From: Dermanyssus gallinae
Lineage: Eukaryota > Arthropoda > Arachnida > Mesostigmata > Dermanyssidae
Length of the DNA stretch: 64,000 bases
Direction of reading: 5' to 3'
Assembly: GCA_003439945.1 (NCBI GenBank)
Contig: QVRM01005597.1
Coordinates: forward strand, 455,001 to 519,000
Position numbers and translations under genes: made by a program. Below are positions 23,210-35,115 of this stretch, piece by piece. The notes under the pieces are model-generated. The model saw nothing but the letters and a program-made list of their open reading frames with translations. It searched no databases and was not told where the DNA came from. The stretch's first letter is position 1, and the number at the start of each line of letters is the position of its first letter.

Positions 23210-23560
23210 TAATTTTGCATTTCAAGATGGTACATAAATACAATACAATCATCATTATATACAATACACACATACAATTGTATATAATGATGCTTAAATG
23301 AAACGCACCTGTGAGAGTTATCTGCAATGGCCTCGTTCCTAATTAGCATTGTGAGGATGCCATTTATTCTGGCCCTAGGCAGTGACAAAGAGTGTCAAAC
23401 AGCTGTCGCCGATTTGCTGTTGGCCGATGAAATACATTCAATTGTCAGATTCCGTTAATTATGTTCATTTCACTCAGATTGGGTATAATATACAGTTCAA
23501 TTATGTTTCTGGCAGAACCGGCAGGTGCTTGTTGTCAGATTCATGACAAGCAAACTCTAA
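23210..23560 (-). mobile_element. Family B LINE relic, 3' end
   Basis: The sequence at 23,212-23,262, TTTGCATTTCAAGATGGTAC then ATAAATACAATACAATCATC, is nearly identical to the family B 3' end at 53,502-53,550. In minus orientation this is the terminal 3' UTR. A matching TGGCAGAACCGGCAGG stretch near 23,510 resembles coding sequence of the 53.6-kb copy (GAGCAGAACCGGCAA). The rest has decayed. Confidence 0.6.
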
Positions 23561-23860
23561 AGAATATCTACCCTGACTTGTGTACAATGTGAAGTCTGCT
23601 ATTGGCTTCTGCCGGGAGTGCACAAGGTGCAGTGAATTCCGTCTGACTTCGGCAATTCTGTGCTAGTTGTATCCTTTTTGCGTTGAGTCGTGTTAAAGGT
23701 CATTTGCTGCGCGGTTTTGTTCACTATTTTATGTAAATAGAGGGAACACCACCGTAGACTTCAACCGTAAAGCCGCTAAACTCAAACGAATGACTTATTA
23801 TAATAGTCAGAGGTCCTGCAATTGATTAAGCTACTAGCTTTAACGATTTTGCAGGCACCT

Positions 23861-24060
23861 TTATGACTCTATTAGCCTTGAGACGGATACAGACACCAAG
23901 AACTTTGGAAACAGAGACAGCAGTGAAAATACATTATCCCTTTTTAATTTCAAGTCAGCGTTCCTGCTCTTTTCGAAATAAATGACCGTAGTATTAGTTA
24001 CAGAGGCAAAGTGGTGGTTTAGCTCGTCCGCAAATTCAATTGGGTTACTCAAAGTTTTAC
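23861..24060 (-). mobile_element. Possible LINE inter-domain fragment
   Basis: The minus frame holds NPIEFADELNHHFASVTN. This resembles the segment between endonuclease and reverse transcriptase in Jockey/CR1-type LINEs, where a phrase like 'FNxYFxSV' is common. Only about 60 codons are visible and no reverse-transcriptase motif is adjacent, so the call is tentative. Confidence 0.3.
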
Positions 24061-26455
24061 CGTTGCCACTAATAAAGCGAAAAGTAAGTTCACTGAACCG
24101 TGTCGCCTACCACAGGGTTCGTTGATGAGATTTCAAAGTAAAGAGGGTCTCCATATAAAAATCATTGCGACCGAATGTTGTCTTACGTTAGCCATATTAT
24201 GACTTTTACGTGGGTTTGAGGTAATTTCAGCCAACGCTTTAGCAATTGCTCAGCTTTCAGAAAAAATACAAGATATCCGGTAATGGTTAGAGAAGAGCAG
24301 AGCTCCGAGAATCGCAGGCTGAACGATGATAAACGATTGAGCAACTAGAAACAGCGACTACAACGAGGTGCTCCTGCAAGACTTGGTTGGAATACCCTAC
24401 ATTAAAAAAATCGAGCCTAGCCCGCTCTTTTAAGTGTAAGTGTACCACCTGCACATTACCATTAGCACTGCAAACAGAGCACGAAGATCAAATACTGCAG
24501 GCGAAACACACAGATACCGACACCGGTGCCTAATTTTCCCAGGGCTCGACCTGACGCAACTAATTAAAGACGCCTGATCTTTAAAAAAACAGCAATGCTT
24601 TAGCCACGCATTCGTAACTGCTACCACACCAAATAGAGATCCATGTTCATCTAAAATCTGGCCTAATTTCTTACCCTCCAGTCGTGGTGGATAAAATCTA
24701 AGATGCTGGTCGCAAGTCTAACGTCATCCAGAGGTTGGCATGCTTTCACATTTGGCGTACAGTTTTAATAAGTATAATTTGACTTGACTAAAGAATTTGA
24801 TTAGCAGACACAGATGATCATAGATAAAAACCCAGTTACAAGAGATTAACATCGTTCGAGAGCGTTGAACACAACGGGGTGAAAATCTCAATCCGTTTCT
24901 AGACGGATCGCCGCATTCGGGGATGAAATACTCAAAACCTTCGTGGTTCAGCTTTTAAGACGGAGTACAGCTTTTAGCGATAGAGTACTCAAAACCTTGG
25001 TGATGTGCGTGAATATAAAATTACGTTGGAGTCACGTCCCTTTAATTTACGAGCGGCAGAGACGCATAAGCAGAGGCGATAGCCTCACTGGAAGGAACTT
25101 ACGAAAAAATGCTTACTGAAAGGGGATAGCTTCTTCACGGTGCAAATCAGGATGTTGATCCCGGAAGATTTGCGTGAGCGCGAGGCCAGACGAGGCATTC
25201 ACAGCCAGTGATCTCATCACAGCAGCATACATATATAGGTGCCGATGATGTCGACAATGCGGTTAAGAGTCAGGATTAGCATCCTGCTGCGACGAGTCCA
25301 TTAACTTGAGGTGTGTTGTTTAGGATGCTCTGATCCGACCTGTTGGTTGGAACAAACGACACTGCACCAGGGCTTTGCGCTTCTCTACTTTGCATAGTCG
25401 GATAAGGCAGGACAACAAAGGCGATTCGTGCAGAGAACCCCTGCAGTTTTTGCCTTGTGCTTGCAGTTTACGGTGATCAGCTTAAGCACATCTTTTACAC
25501 CTAACGTTTTTACTACAATACTGTGCAGTAGGATGTAGCCTCACACACGTGTATCAGGAGACTAGGGTGCTCTCATACATAGTTACCTATGTGCGACCTA
25601 AGAGCAAGAAACACGCCATTTAGTGGAACCTTTTTTTAATTGGGAGTATGCCCCTGCCTGTAGGGATCGACGTGACGTTTGATCCTATTTTCTTTTAGCC
25701 GAGACAATCAACTTCTCTAAGAGCAGATAGAATGTCTTCAACAAAACGTTTATCACCTTCGTTTATTCTGGCGCGGTATGAATCCGGATCGTTACACTTG
25801 GTCACGACAGGAATATCGAGGAGGGCCAATAACCTCACCGCCGGGTTTACATTATCAATGTTATAAAACCAGACTGAAAATGATGCTCCAGCTCTCGACT
25901 TCAGCTCAGCGAGGGTGTGCTCGATAAAAGTAGCCTATGTTGGAACGACTCACTTGTAGAAACAGTCGTTCCATCAATTGTCTTATCGTGCGTGCCGTTT
26001 GCAGAAACATCACTTTCTGGTTTCTGCGAAAACGCTATCCACGATTACCGGTTCCCAAGCAGATGACCCTATTTGATTTGCACCAGCTGGCGCCGTTTTC
26101 GACGCAGTCGCCTTCGTACGAGCCAACGCAGCTTACTTAGCTTTTGTTTCGTTTGATTCCGCGGTAGTCTTGAGTGTATGACTCAAACTGGCCCTTCCCT
26201 TCTCGACCACCAGAAGACTGGTTCTGGTTTCTTGTTCTATCCTCCAGTAAATCATTGCTCACAGAGAAGATAATTATTTCTTACAGATAGCCAAAATAAT
26301 CGGTCAGCAGAACAACTGTTCACCAGTGAGGCAAATCAGCAGCCACGAGCCAGAACATAGCCAAAATATGATATGTGTGTCGAACCTGCTAGCCAAATCA
26401 AAGAACAGGACGCAGTCACTGCCAACGACCAAAAACGTAAAGCACAGAGGCGTAT
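24061..26455. other. No supported gene
   Basis: Unrecognised sequence. A short imperfect duplication containing ACTCAAAACCTT and GTGG is at about 24,929-25,003. ORFs on either strand are short and lack motifs. Confidence 0.4.
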
Positions 26456-26459
26456 ATAA

Positions 26460-27000
26460 TGCACCGGACCTCAGCATAGGGTCTGATTGGGGCAGACACG
26501 AAATAAGGCCGATCTTGGTCGTTGATTATATCTCAACGGTCATCGAGAAACAGGTGTTGGGCAGACTAAGTCGACATTTAAAGGTCGATCCATTTTGCCC
26601 AAGCACTTTGGCAGCAGGTGTCCGATTTGATCGAGGTGCATACGTTTTGCCTCGCAATCTTTCTTGACGTGTCGGCTGCTTTCATTTGTCTTGATCATTC
26701 TTCTTTCGCTTCCAGATGTTCGCTCAGCTGCGTTGCTCCTAGCCGACTGTTGTCTGGTTTAGGCCTTATCTCTCAGAACGGAGACAGGAGGTCGGATAAG
26801 GTACTCATGGCAACAGATTGATATGGGTACCTCTCATGGTTCAGTTATCGTTCATCGTTTACGTTTATTATAGCGCTGAATTTTACTCTATGAAGAGTCC
26901 AGGTGCTAAACCTTAGCCATAGCTCTGCCATAGCTTTTGCTGACGACACAACGTTACTATTTGAAGTAAATCATCAGAAATTTGTTAGATTTGGATTAGT
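26460..27000 (+). mobile_element. CR1/Jockey-like LINE fragment, reverse-transcriptase core
   Basis: Plus-strand frames give DYISTVIEKQVLGRLSRHL and then FLDVSAAFICLDHSSF, which is the palm motif A region with D and F in the usual places. Farther on, SAIAFADDTTLLFEVN is the catalytic FADD motif C. Frames shift between these blocks and the PQG region is lost, so the copy is internally deleted and dead. Motif order fixes the plus orientation. Confidence 0.78.
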
Positions 27001-27206
27001 CGCTTAGTAATGTTGACAGCACATTTTGCATGTTTAGCAGTTGTTGGCTAAGTTTTAATACCAATATAACTATTTTGGAGTTTTTCGTTGATTGTGGAGG
27101 CTACTGGCCTTACCGGACTGCGTGCCCAATACACGGAGCCTTGAGCTACTGCTAAATGCCTGGGATTCGTTCTCCAGAAATGCGTGAGTGTCCAAAATTT
27201 GGAATT

Positions 27207-27246
27207 CTCATACAAAGCAAAATCCAAGGAATTTGCTTTGTATGAG
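27207..27246. repeat. Perfect hairpin, 15-bp arms
   Basis: CTCATACAAAGCAAA at 27,207-27,221, a 10-base loop, and its exact reverse complement at 27,232-27,246. It lies about 55 bp before the large ATT array, and the palindrome makes similar peptide fragments appear on both strands. Confidence 0.6.
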
Positions 27247-27300
27247 ACAACGCACATTCCTTGGGTTTTTTCCAGAGAATTTTTGACCTCGTTTATTGCA

Positions 27301-27487
<187 letters not shown>

Positions 27488-28329
27488 TTAACCCAAACGT
27501 TTTAAAACGTACGTCCGTAAAATAAACCATGTTTAAAATACAAAATAAAGAAAAGTCTGCATGGACGAATACTGCACACTTGTAGAACGAGGGTAGTAGA
27601 GAGTCTTATCCTGTTTGTGCGCCGATGATTGTGCTTCTTATTTTGTTTGTAATAAAAATCAGCACTGGTGGGAGAAGGAAGACTTGCGACATATGCGGGG
27701 CGCGTTAAGCGATTGAGGAATCCCCCTGAAAACTCCTAAATAATAAGATTGGACAGTCGGTGGCTGAATCAAGCCTCCCAGGTTAGAAGTTCCGAGTGAG
27801 TTGGTGGCTACCTTCATTTCAACAGTGTTAAGAATAGTTGGCACTAGGCAAAAACTTCACATTTTTAGCAAGAGAAACTACGAATATTTTGCATGCAATC
27901 ATACGCATCTCTTTCATTGTGGCCTTGTTTGTAACGTAGCACGGCTACCAATGTTATTCTATCGACTGAAGAACTCTTGGTAACTCTGGCCTATTATATA
28001 ACCCTGGAAGCCTGCCTCTAATCTTTTAAAGTTTGTACCAAACCACATGTAGCGACTCAAGCTTCAAATACATCCGAACAGAGTATCTTCACATGTTTCG
28101 CTTCGATGCGGCAGTAATGCGGATTCGGGGAGGAACAGAAACAAAGGACTCCACCACGTCGTCGGCAGTTTTCCCTCGCTCCTAGTAATCTGCTAGAGTG
28201 TTTTCTTCTTGCAAGGCGAACATCTATAGAAGCCACGTTGGCTTATACTGCATATTAAGTCTCTGACCTAAGAATCATTTGGGCCCTTGACGCCTCTTAG
28301 ATACTAGAAGATGCAGACCAACTATGGTG
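27488..28329. other. No supported gene
   Basis: Unrecognised sequence with small ORFs only (for example 27,801-27,983 plus, 27,844 to 27,659 minus). No similarity to the repeat families in this window was noticed. Confidence 0.4.
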
Positions 28330-28575
28330 TTTAACTTTTATTACATTCAAAAGCACAAGTGTGTATAAAATACCGTCAGCGTGAACGGGTCATAAATCAG
28401 AATCATCCTGGCGATGAGTCAAGCCGTCGATCGCTTTTACCGGTTTAGGCTAGCTCATTCCGATAAAAGCATTGCAAGACCTCTCTGCATGTTGTGTGTC
28501 GACAGATATTTCGGTGCTCTCAGGAAATAACTAATTCCTGAAACGGTTATTAACGTAATTTACTATTATTACTTT
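28330..28575 (-). repeat. Repeat X, copy 2
   Basis: Shares AAAAGCACAAGTGTGT, GTCAGCGTGAACGGGTCAT, AAAGCATTGCAAG, CCTCTCTGCATGT and TTCCTGAAACGGT with copies 1 and 3. It ends on the minus strand with AATAAA, as they do. There is an insertion of about 25 bases relative to copy 1 near the middle. Confidence 0.68.
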
Positions 28576-29623
28576 GCGTCCGCAGCTCGTTCTAGTAGTA
28601 TCGATAGACAACGACTAAGCGATCAGCACCTGCTCTATTTGTATACATGACTTGATTGATGTCCTATGGTCTAAAAGTAGTCGTCAGACAATCAGTATGC
28701 TTTGTTCTCATTATCTCGTTTACTGAATTGGCAACACAGGAAAAAATGAGTCAGGGCAAATATTCCATGTTAATTTCTTGCCCCCTTAGTGCAACGGACT
28801 AATAAGAGATAGTAGCTATGAAATGGTGGCCAATCCATCTCATCAGAACGGGTCTACCGAAAGAGAAGCGATTGTTGTAAAACTAACCTTGAATACGTGC
28901 TCATACGCTTTACATGCTGCGTCTACGAAGGTGATACACATACACAAAACAGCATGTGGTTCTTACACAATATTTTGTGTAAACTATAGTATTGGCATCT
29001 CTGGATAAGTTAGTTCGAATGTTTCCAGGAAGGGCTTGCAACATGGTACGCAGCCGCTTGCAAGCAGTTTACCGTAGGAGTTGTGAGGGAGTTGCATTAT
29101 TTGGTACTCAATAACTCAAGGTTTCTTAAGGCTGGCTGATTACAAGGGCTAATAAATTTCCTTCATATTTGACTGTACTAATCATATTCTTCACTTACCA
29201 TTATCTAGTTTAATAATACTAATAATCTATTGACTTAACACAAAGAACAAATCCTCGTCAGCTTTCCGTTGCGCCGCACCGGGGCCGACATTGAACACAT
29301 TAAAGTTAAGGGTTACTCTACTGCACTAGTCCATCTTCCCGAGATGAACCAAATCGTTTCACGAAAGAGCCGCATTTTAGCCATCATGAACTCCTACTAT
29401 GTCGCGTACACTTACGCACCGTCTAACCTGCAGTTTATCGAGCAATCAAGTTTCTTAAACAAATGTGTTCTCCATACAGGCCCCCGATCATGTAAAAGTA
29501 CACAACAAGAACAGTTTGGCCCTGAATTTCGACAAGTAGCTCTAAATATGAACATAAAGTAATGCGTTTAAACACGGGTTTAATGTTTACAAACCATGCG
29601 GATGAATCTCCATTTGAGCTTAC
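28576..29623. other. No supported gene; presumed start of G3 intron 1
   Basis: The right end adjoins the G3 donor, so this is presumably intronic if G3 is transcribed. The plus ORF 29,269-29,562 (97 codons) has no recognisable domain. Confidence 0.4.
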
Positions 29624-31735
29624 CTGGTCTCTGGTCGAGCGAGGCTGCTTTTCTCCACCCGATTCCGATTTTCCACCAGCACTGGCAAAAACAATAACAA
29701 TGATCACAATAGCGATAATGAGGAGACAAATGACGCACAGTACCTTCTTATCTGCGAACAACTGGGGTAAAGAGACTGGTTGTGGCTTATTGGAGGCACC
29801 TTGTTGACTGGACGATGAGCCAGCTGCCGGCTCGAGGGATATCACGACGCTACTCACACGAGGAGCCTCAGACCCGTCTTTAGAGGACGCGCCCTTCTTG
29901 AAGACTGCAGTGCCTTTGAATGACACTTTTTCCGCATCTCCAGAAGAAGCGAGCTTACTATTATCAGACAGCTGCTGCTGGGACTGCGACGGAGTACTTG
30001 CTGCTCGCGACTCTGTCTCGGTTTCATCGGTTGATGCATCGGCGTAGGACAGCGTTTCGCTTTCGTATGACGAGCCTTCAGCTGAGGAGGTCTGCCCAGT
30101 GTTCCAGGTATCGCTCTCTGCCGCAGTTTTAGGTGCGGCCGCAGCTGTTTCTCTGCTCTTGGATAACTCAGCGTCGAGCGACGAAAGGGGTGCGCCTCTG
30201 CGGATCGAAACGTTAACGTTAAATGATGATGGCTTGGCGGGGCTTGGCTCATCGTCCTGATACGACGAGGGCTCGTCTATGTCCGAAAATTTGCTACGAT
30301 CGATCGTCGAAACATCGAATTCGTAAGTTGACGCTTCTATCTCATCTATCGGAATTCCTGAGTTAGTTAGTTTAGCAAGTTGACTATGAGTCGACTCGAC
30401 TTTGTCTGTAGGAGCCGTGCCCTTTTCAGGCTCAGCTTTGCCCTTTTCAGGCGCAGCTTTGCCCTTTTCCGGCGCAGCCTTGCCCTTTTCCGGCGCAGCC
30501 TTGCCCTTTTCCGGCGAAACCTTGCCCTTTTCCGGCGCAGCCTTGCCCTTTTCCGGTGCAGCCTTGCCCTTTTCCGGCGCAGCCTTGCCCTTTTCCGGCG
30601 CAACCTTGCCTTTCTCTGCTGGAGCCTTGTCTTTCTCTGCTGGAGCCTTGCCCTTTTCTGCTGGAGCCTTGCCCTTTTCTGCTGGAGCCTTGCCCTTTTC
30701 TGGTGGAGCCTTGCCCTTTTCTGGTGGAGCCTTGCCCTTTTCTGCTGGAGCCTTGCCTTTCCCTGCCGGAGCCTTCCCTTTCTCCGGAGCCTTGTGTTTC
30801 TCTGGCGCGGCCTTGGCTTTATCTGCCGGAGCTTTAGCTTTATTTGCCGCCGGAGCCTTGGCTTTATTTGCCGGAGATCCGGCTTTCTTAAACACAGCCT
30901 TATCTTTTCGCAGAACAGCTTTGCCAGCCCTCATCGGACTGTCTTTGCCAGTGGCTAGGATCACTTGGTGTTCTCGTAATGCAACATCACTTCCCCGTGG
31001 TAAAGTCGCATCATCTGACAGGGAAGCCTCATCTTTGCCGTCGGTCATTTTCATCAAACTTTCATTATGTCGCGGCAACTCACCGCGTGCTGTTGCCAGT
31101 AGACCCGAATCTGCCTGTATTGGGCTAAACTGATCATGCAGTTCAGGTTCATCACGCGACAGCGGTGTCTTCCTGCCAGCTGATGCTACTTTGTTTTGAG
31201 ATGCGACAGCACTATCTTGCGACGAAACGCTTGCACCCGAGAGCTTCATTTGTTCGGGGGATAACGGCTTCTTTTGGTCGCGGGATAACGGTTGTTTATC
31301 TAGAAGCGGGTCCTTGCATATAGGTAACTGTGTTTTCGTTGCACACGACAAGGGGTTGCCTTTTGTCATACATTCATCTGGCACTGACACTTTATTGTCA
31401 CGCGACGGAACTCGCCGATTCGCAGCTATCTTTAGAAACTTACTTGCACAATGGTGCTTTGTGGCCCGAGGTGTGTGGCTAACGACAACTGGACTTGACG
31501 GACTGGCGCGCGTATACGAAATCCGAGATCTGCAGTGTTTATTTCCGGGACGGAACGGAAAAGCCTTGATTTGCAGAGGCGGGGCTTGCACAGTCGGCAA
31601 AGTTTTCTCGCCTTTGGGTGTGGCCTGGCGGGGTAAACTCTTTGCTATAGATGCAACGCCACCTTGACGCGAGTTGTTTTCGTAGCACTTTTTTCCCGTG
31701 ACCACCTCGCGCGACTTTGCATCGTTATCGCTCAT
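29624..31735 (-). CDS. G3: intact 5' exon of a type II single-pass membrane protein, with lysine-rich repeat tail
   Basis: From ATGAGCGATAACGAT at 31,735 the frame is open for 704 codons to a donor (GACCAG followed by GTAAGC, phase 0). An upstream in-frame ATG (31,774) is less likely because G4 starts at the position chosen here. Layout: a basic region with Ser/Pro/Arg (1-290), about twenty copies of a seven-residue EKGKAPA-type unit (about 292-448), an acidic Ser/Thr/Glu region with SSYESET, an FKGTAVFKK motif, a basic patch (ADKKVL), one membrane segment (about 665-685) and a linker ending STRDQ. There is no signal peptide, so the tail is probably cytoplasmic. Homology to G2 is clear across the acidic region and membrane segment. 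The architecture would suit the N-terminus of an M13 (neprilysin/ECE-like) peptidase, a family expanded in ticks, but no catalytic exon is seen, so this is only a suggestion. Confidence 0.75.
30385..30860. repeat. 21-bp coding minisatellite inside G3
   Basis: About twenty units of 21 bp encode EKGKAPA, EKGKAAP and close variants on the minus strand. The unit length is a multiple of three, so copy-number change keeps the frame. The first (5', higher-coordinate) units favour Ala-Pro-Ala and the later ones Ala-Ala-Pro, showing local homogenisation. The plus-strand ORFs over this block are shadows. Confidence 0.9.
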
Positions 31736-32399
31736 AGCTTGCGAGAACACCACAAGTATGAAGTAATAGTACACACTACTACTGCACCGGCAAGCATTGT
31801 TACGTACTTTTGTACCACTATCGATGTTTGACTTCTAGGCGATAGTCGTCATCGACCTCGAAGCGGCCGGTCTCGTGCATGAGAAAAAATGAAATCCGTG
31901 CATTATGTGTTGAGGTAACATGAATCAGCTTTCGTACTGCTGGAAATTCCATAGCTCGTCCGTCGTCGTCTGTGTCTGTGCAAGTCAATCTCTATTTTAC
32001 ACTATTTACGTTTCTAAATCAACAAGAGGTTACATTAACGGGGATCTGCATTATTAAAACTAACTAATAATTGGCTAAATGGACCAACCTATTCCTAAGT
32101 GAATTCTGTACGACGAACATGATCTTAAAGTAGGGCGCCTCTTGCCTGTCAAGTTTCTCTAGGACTATGAGGCCAGAGAGGCCATCGTAGATCGTAGTCG
32201 AATGGAGCACCGGACGGCCAACAGCCACGCCCTATAGAGGAAAAAAATGCATACTGGATTTGCAGAACTCTCGTACTACTGTACTGACAGGACACGGTTA
32301 GTTCCCAGTACATATCGAGAAGACAAACAAATCTACTGTTTTTTGCGTTTTTGTACTATGGAGTTGAAGACGGACCTGACGATTAAACGAGAGCGTTGA
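31736..32399. other. Upstream of G3, no gene recognised
   Basis: This should contain the G3 promoter and 5' UTR. No convincing TATA box or initiator could be assigned. No repeat family was noticed before about 32.4 kb. Confidence 0.4.
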
Positions 32400-33400
32400 G
32401 CGGCACCCGCACAAAGGCGGCCGAGGTGAGGGCCCGAGGGAGGGTGGGCGTGAGCAGCTGGACCCTCACGGCACTCTTGACGAACCTCGACGTCAAGACG
32501 GAAAAACATCTGCAAAGGCCACGGAGCGCTTTAACATAAGACTTCCCCGCGGCTGTCAAAGTGCTACTGCCATGCAATCCCGAGTCTGAAGGGATACAAT
32601 ACAGTACTCTCTCGGGAGTAACTATGACTCTCTCGGGAGTAACTATGACTCTCTCGGGAGTAACTATGACTCTCTTACCGGCCTTGGTCCGCTGGGGCGT
32701 GACCACCACGCAATGCGGGGACCTTCACGGGCCCACTTGTAAGTTAGTCAGACGGTACAAACTCCCAAAACCGACACTCCCGTGTTTTAACAACTAACCG
32801 GGGGGCAAGGCATACGATAGATTTGGGTGTCAACGAATTTATATTGTCATCCTGTCGTGGCCCATTCGAGGGCTGTTAAGGCTACTGCCAATACGGGGGG
32901 CTTGTGCTGCATAGAAGACCCCCGGGCTGGACGGTTAACGCCCCGAGTGACACTCGGTGGTACCGTCCGGGACGCCTGCTGCCTTGGCTTAAGAGGCAAA
33001 ATGAGTGAGAAGTGGCCACACGAACGCAGACCACCGGTCGAGAGGACCTTCTGGCCCCGTATTTTACGGGGAACCCCTGCTCTGGAGTGGTCAGACGTCC
33101 TTCAGGAGGAATTTATATTCTGGGGTGTAACGCGGAATCGCGAGGTGAACGCGTCTAATCGGTACGGTGGAGTAGTGTGGTACCCCCATTCCGAACCTCG
33201 ATAGGGGGGAGGGTGGGGGATCTGCCGGCCTGTCAATTCGGGCTGGTGGGCACTCCCGTTCGGGTCCGCGCGTATTAAATCGCGGTTAAAGGGCGGGAGT
33301 GTAAGTATTTCTCTCTTTTGTTAGTCAGTCTCATGCTAGTAACTGCTAGCTGCTGTGCATCACAAAATTTCGACACCTTCCGAAAAAACATCCAAGTACG
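32400..33400 (+). mobile_element. R1-like LINE 3' region (family R) with a long, altered 3' UTR
   Basis: At 32,420-32,600 the plus strand parallels the end of the family R ORF at 11.66-11.82 kb: GGGAGGGTGGGCGTGAGCAG, then GCTGTCAAAGTGCT and ATGCAATCCCGAGTCTGAAG. After that the copies diverge. Here a 21-bp unit (ACTCTCTCGGGAGTAACTAT) is tandemly present three times at 32,606-32,668, followed by about 650 bp not found at 11.8 kb. At 33,345-33,390 similarity resumes at the terminal part (TGCTAGCTGCTGTGCATCAC, then ACACCTTCCGAAAAAA). The middle could be an insertion or a variant 3' UTR. Confidence 0.55.
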
Positions 33401-34909
33401 ACAAACTGTTTCATACTAAATAAACGCAGTGGCTTCCTATTGGTGTAATTTTAAAGACAAATAAACGTATACCGCTTAATATTGACAACTCGTTAGAAGC
33501 AGCGCTCGCGATTAATTTGTTTTTAAGTGTGTCAGCAAGACGCAGCGCAAAAAGCGCTTTCGTTCGACTAAACGTGCAGTCAAATATGGAGATTGAAAAA
33601 CCTACCTATCAACTTGTCCCTGTAATCTATTCTTGTTTGAGTGGAATAATCGTACTTCTTTTATAAACGCTAAATCTTCAAATTCAAAGCAAATTTTCAG
33701 CCCAGCTGCGCAGAATAGTGCTAACGCTCCTAAAACACTGTTTATTGTTTGCAATGCATATTTGTGAGCTTGTGCGAAAGGAGTAATGGTTGCTACGGTA
33801 GTACCAATCAGTTTCACTCTCTTTAACTAATACTGTTCTAGTACTTAAAGATGTAATAATAAGTGTTTTCATAAAAGTAAGAGCAGCAACGTGACTACTT
33901 TTACTGCTAAACGTTCCAAACTAACTTTTGGAATTAGTTTTAATTTACTTCGCTGTGACTACTCTTGTCTTACGTTAGAAGATGAAATACCAGATAATTT
34001 ATTTTACTGGAGAGGGCAACGGCTTTCTAGTTTCAGATTGAGCTACAGGGGCAGTTTCTGTCCGCTCAAGAATATTGCGAAGAGAGTCATATCTTTCAGG
34101 GTGTCATGTGCGGTCTTCTCCAGCTCACTGATTATGTCACTGCTGGTACTTCTTCTTCTACTACTGAAACAACTACAACGACAACAACATCAACAACAGC
34201 AACAACAACAGCAACAACGACAACAACAACCACGACAACAACAACAGAGATACAGCACCTTTCTGGAAACAGCTCTAAAATAACATAGGATTATAAAACC
34301 TTAGCTGTTCGACGGCCGTGTACTTCGTAAAGAGCATACGCGTATACAAACCTAGAACGATGTAAGTATAGATACATACGATTCGCGTCTGTTACTAGTT
34401 TGTGCGGCAGAAGCATATAAACGTTTGTAGGTAAACAGCAGGAGTAGCTATGGTAGACTTATGAGCGAGGCATATGGAATAGCTGCATAGTTCGAGCGGG
34501 TAAACGGCGGCAGCAACTATTAGCACAGCTAAACACTAAGCTAAACAGTACATCGAGCTACGCTTCGTGGCGATATCGTGGCGCTTAACATGTGGGTTTG
34601 AGATGCATTTTCAGATGCATGATCAAAGAACAATTTTGTAATTTCTGCACGCGCAACCGCACGGTCAAATAGATTCTGATTTGTGAAAATTGTAAATATT
34701 CAAACTTATATAAGATGTTTGCGTATGTGCACTTTTGCCTGTGCTGCAACCTGAACCGACGCGGAGGCAACTATGACACCCTTTGGGCGTGAGTCCCTAT
34801 AATACAAGCGCAATTATACGTACGACTGGCCACGTACGCTGTCTTATCTCACTTCTAATAGAAACACTTGCCCATTTCTCATAGCCAAAGTTAACAGAGG
34901 TAACCAATG
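33401..34909. other. No supported gene; CAA-rich run
   Basis: A CAA/ACA trinucleotide run of about 90 bp lies at 34,160-34,250, producing poly-Thr and poly-Gln ORFs that I regard as artefacts. Remaining sequence is unrecognised. Confidence 0.45.
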
Positions 34910-35115
34910 GGGATGGAAGGGGGGGAGAGCAGGGCATAAAATATTAAGGCAATGACAACCAACGAATTACTATTGGTGTTATTATCGGTTCATTCGAGGG
35001 CAGCAGGCTTAATGTTACCTTACATTGATACAGTGACTGCCACTGATCTACGATCGTTCATGCGTTTGTCCAGATGTCGGATGCCTGCTGCCTTGGCTTA
35101 AAAGGTAAAATGACC
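34910..35115 (+). repeat. Second copy of the 32.8-33.0 kb repeat
   Basis: Resembles 32,795-33,020. Shared landmarks in order are GGGCATA or GGCATAC, CAACGAATT, CATTCGAGGGC, a TACTGCC-type stretch, and CCTGCTGCCTTGGCTTAAAAG (TTAAGAG in the other copy) followed by GTAAAATGA. The match shows that the middle of the 32.4-33.4 kb element is itself a dispersed repeat. Confidence 0.55.

Noticed and set aside
30380..31133. Plus-strand ORFs with ALPFSGA- and CPFPAQP-type repeats
   Set aside because: Antisense of the 21-bp coding repeat in G3; repeat length divisible by three opens several frames.
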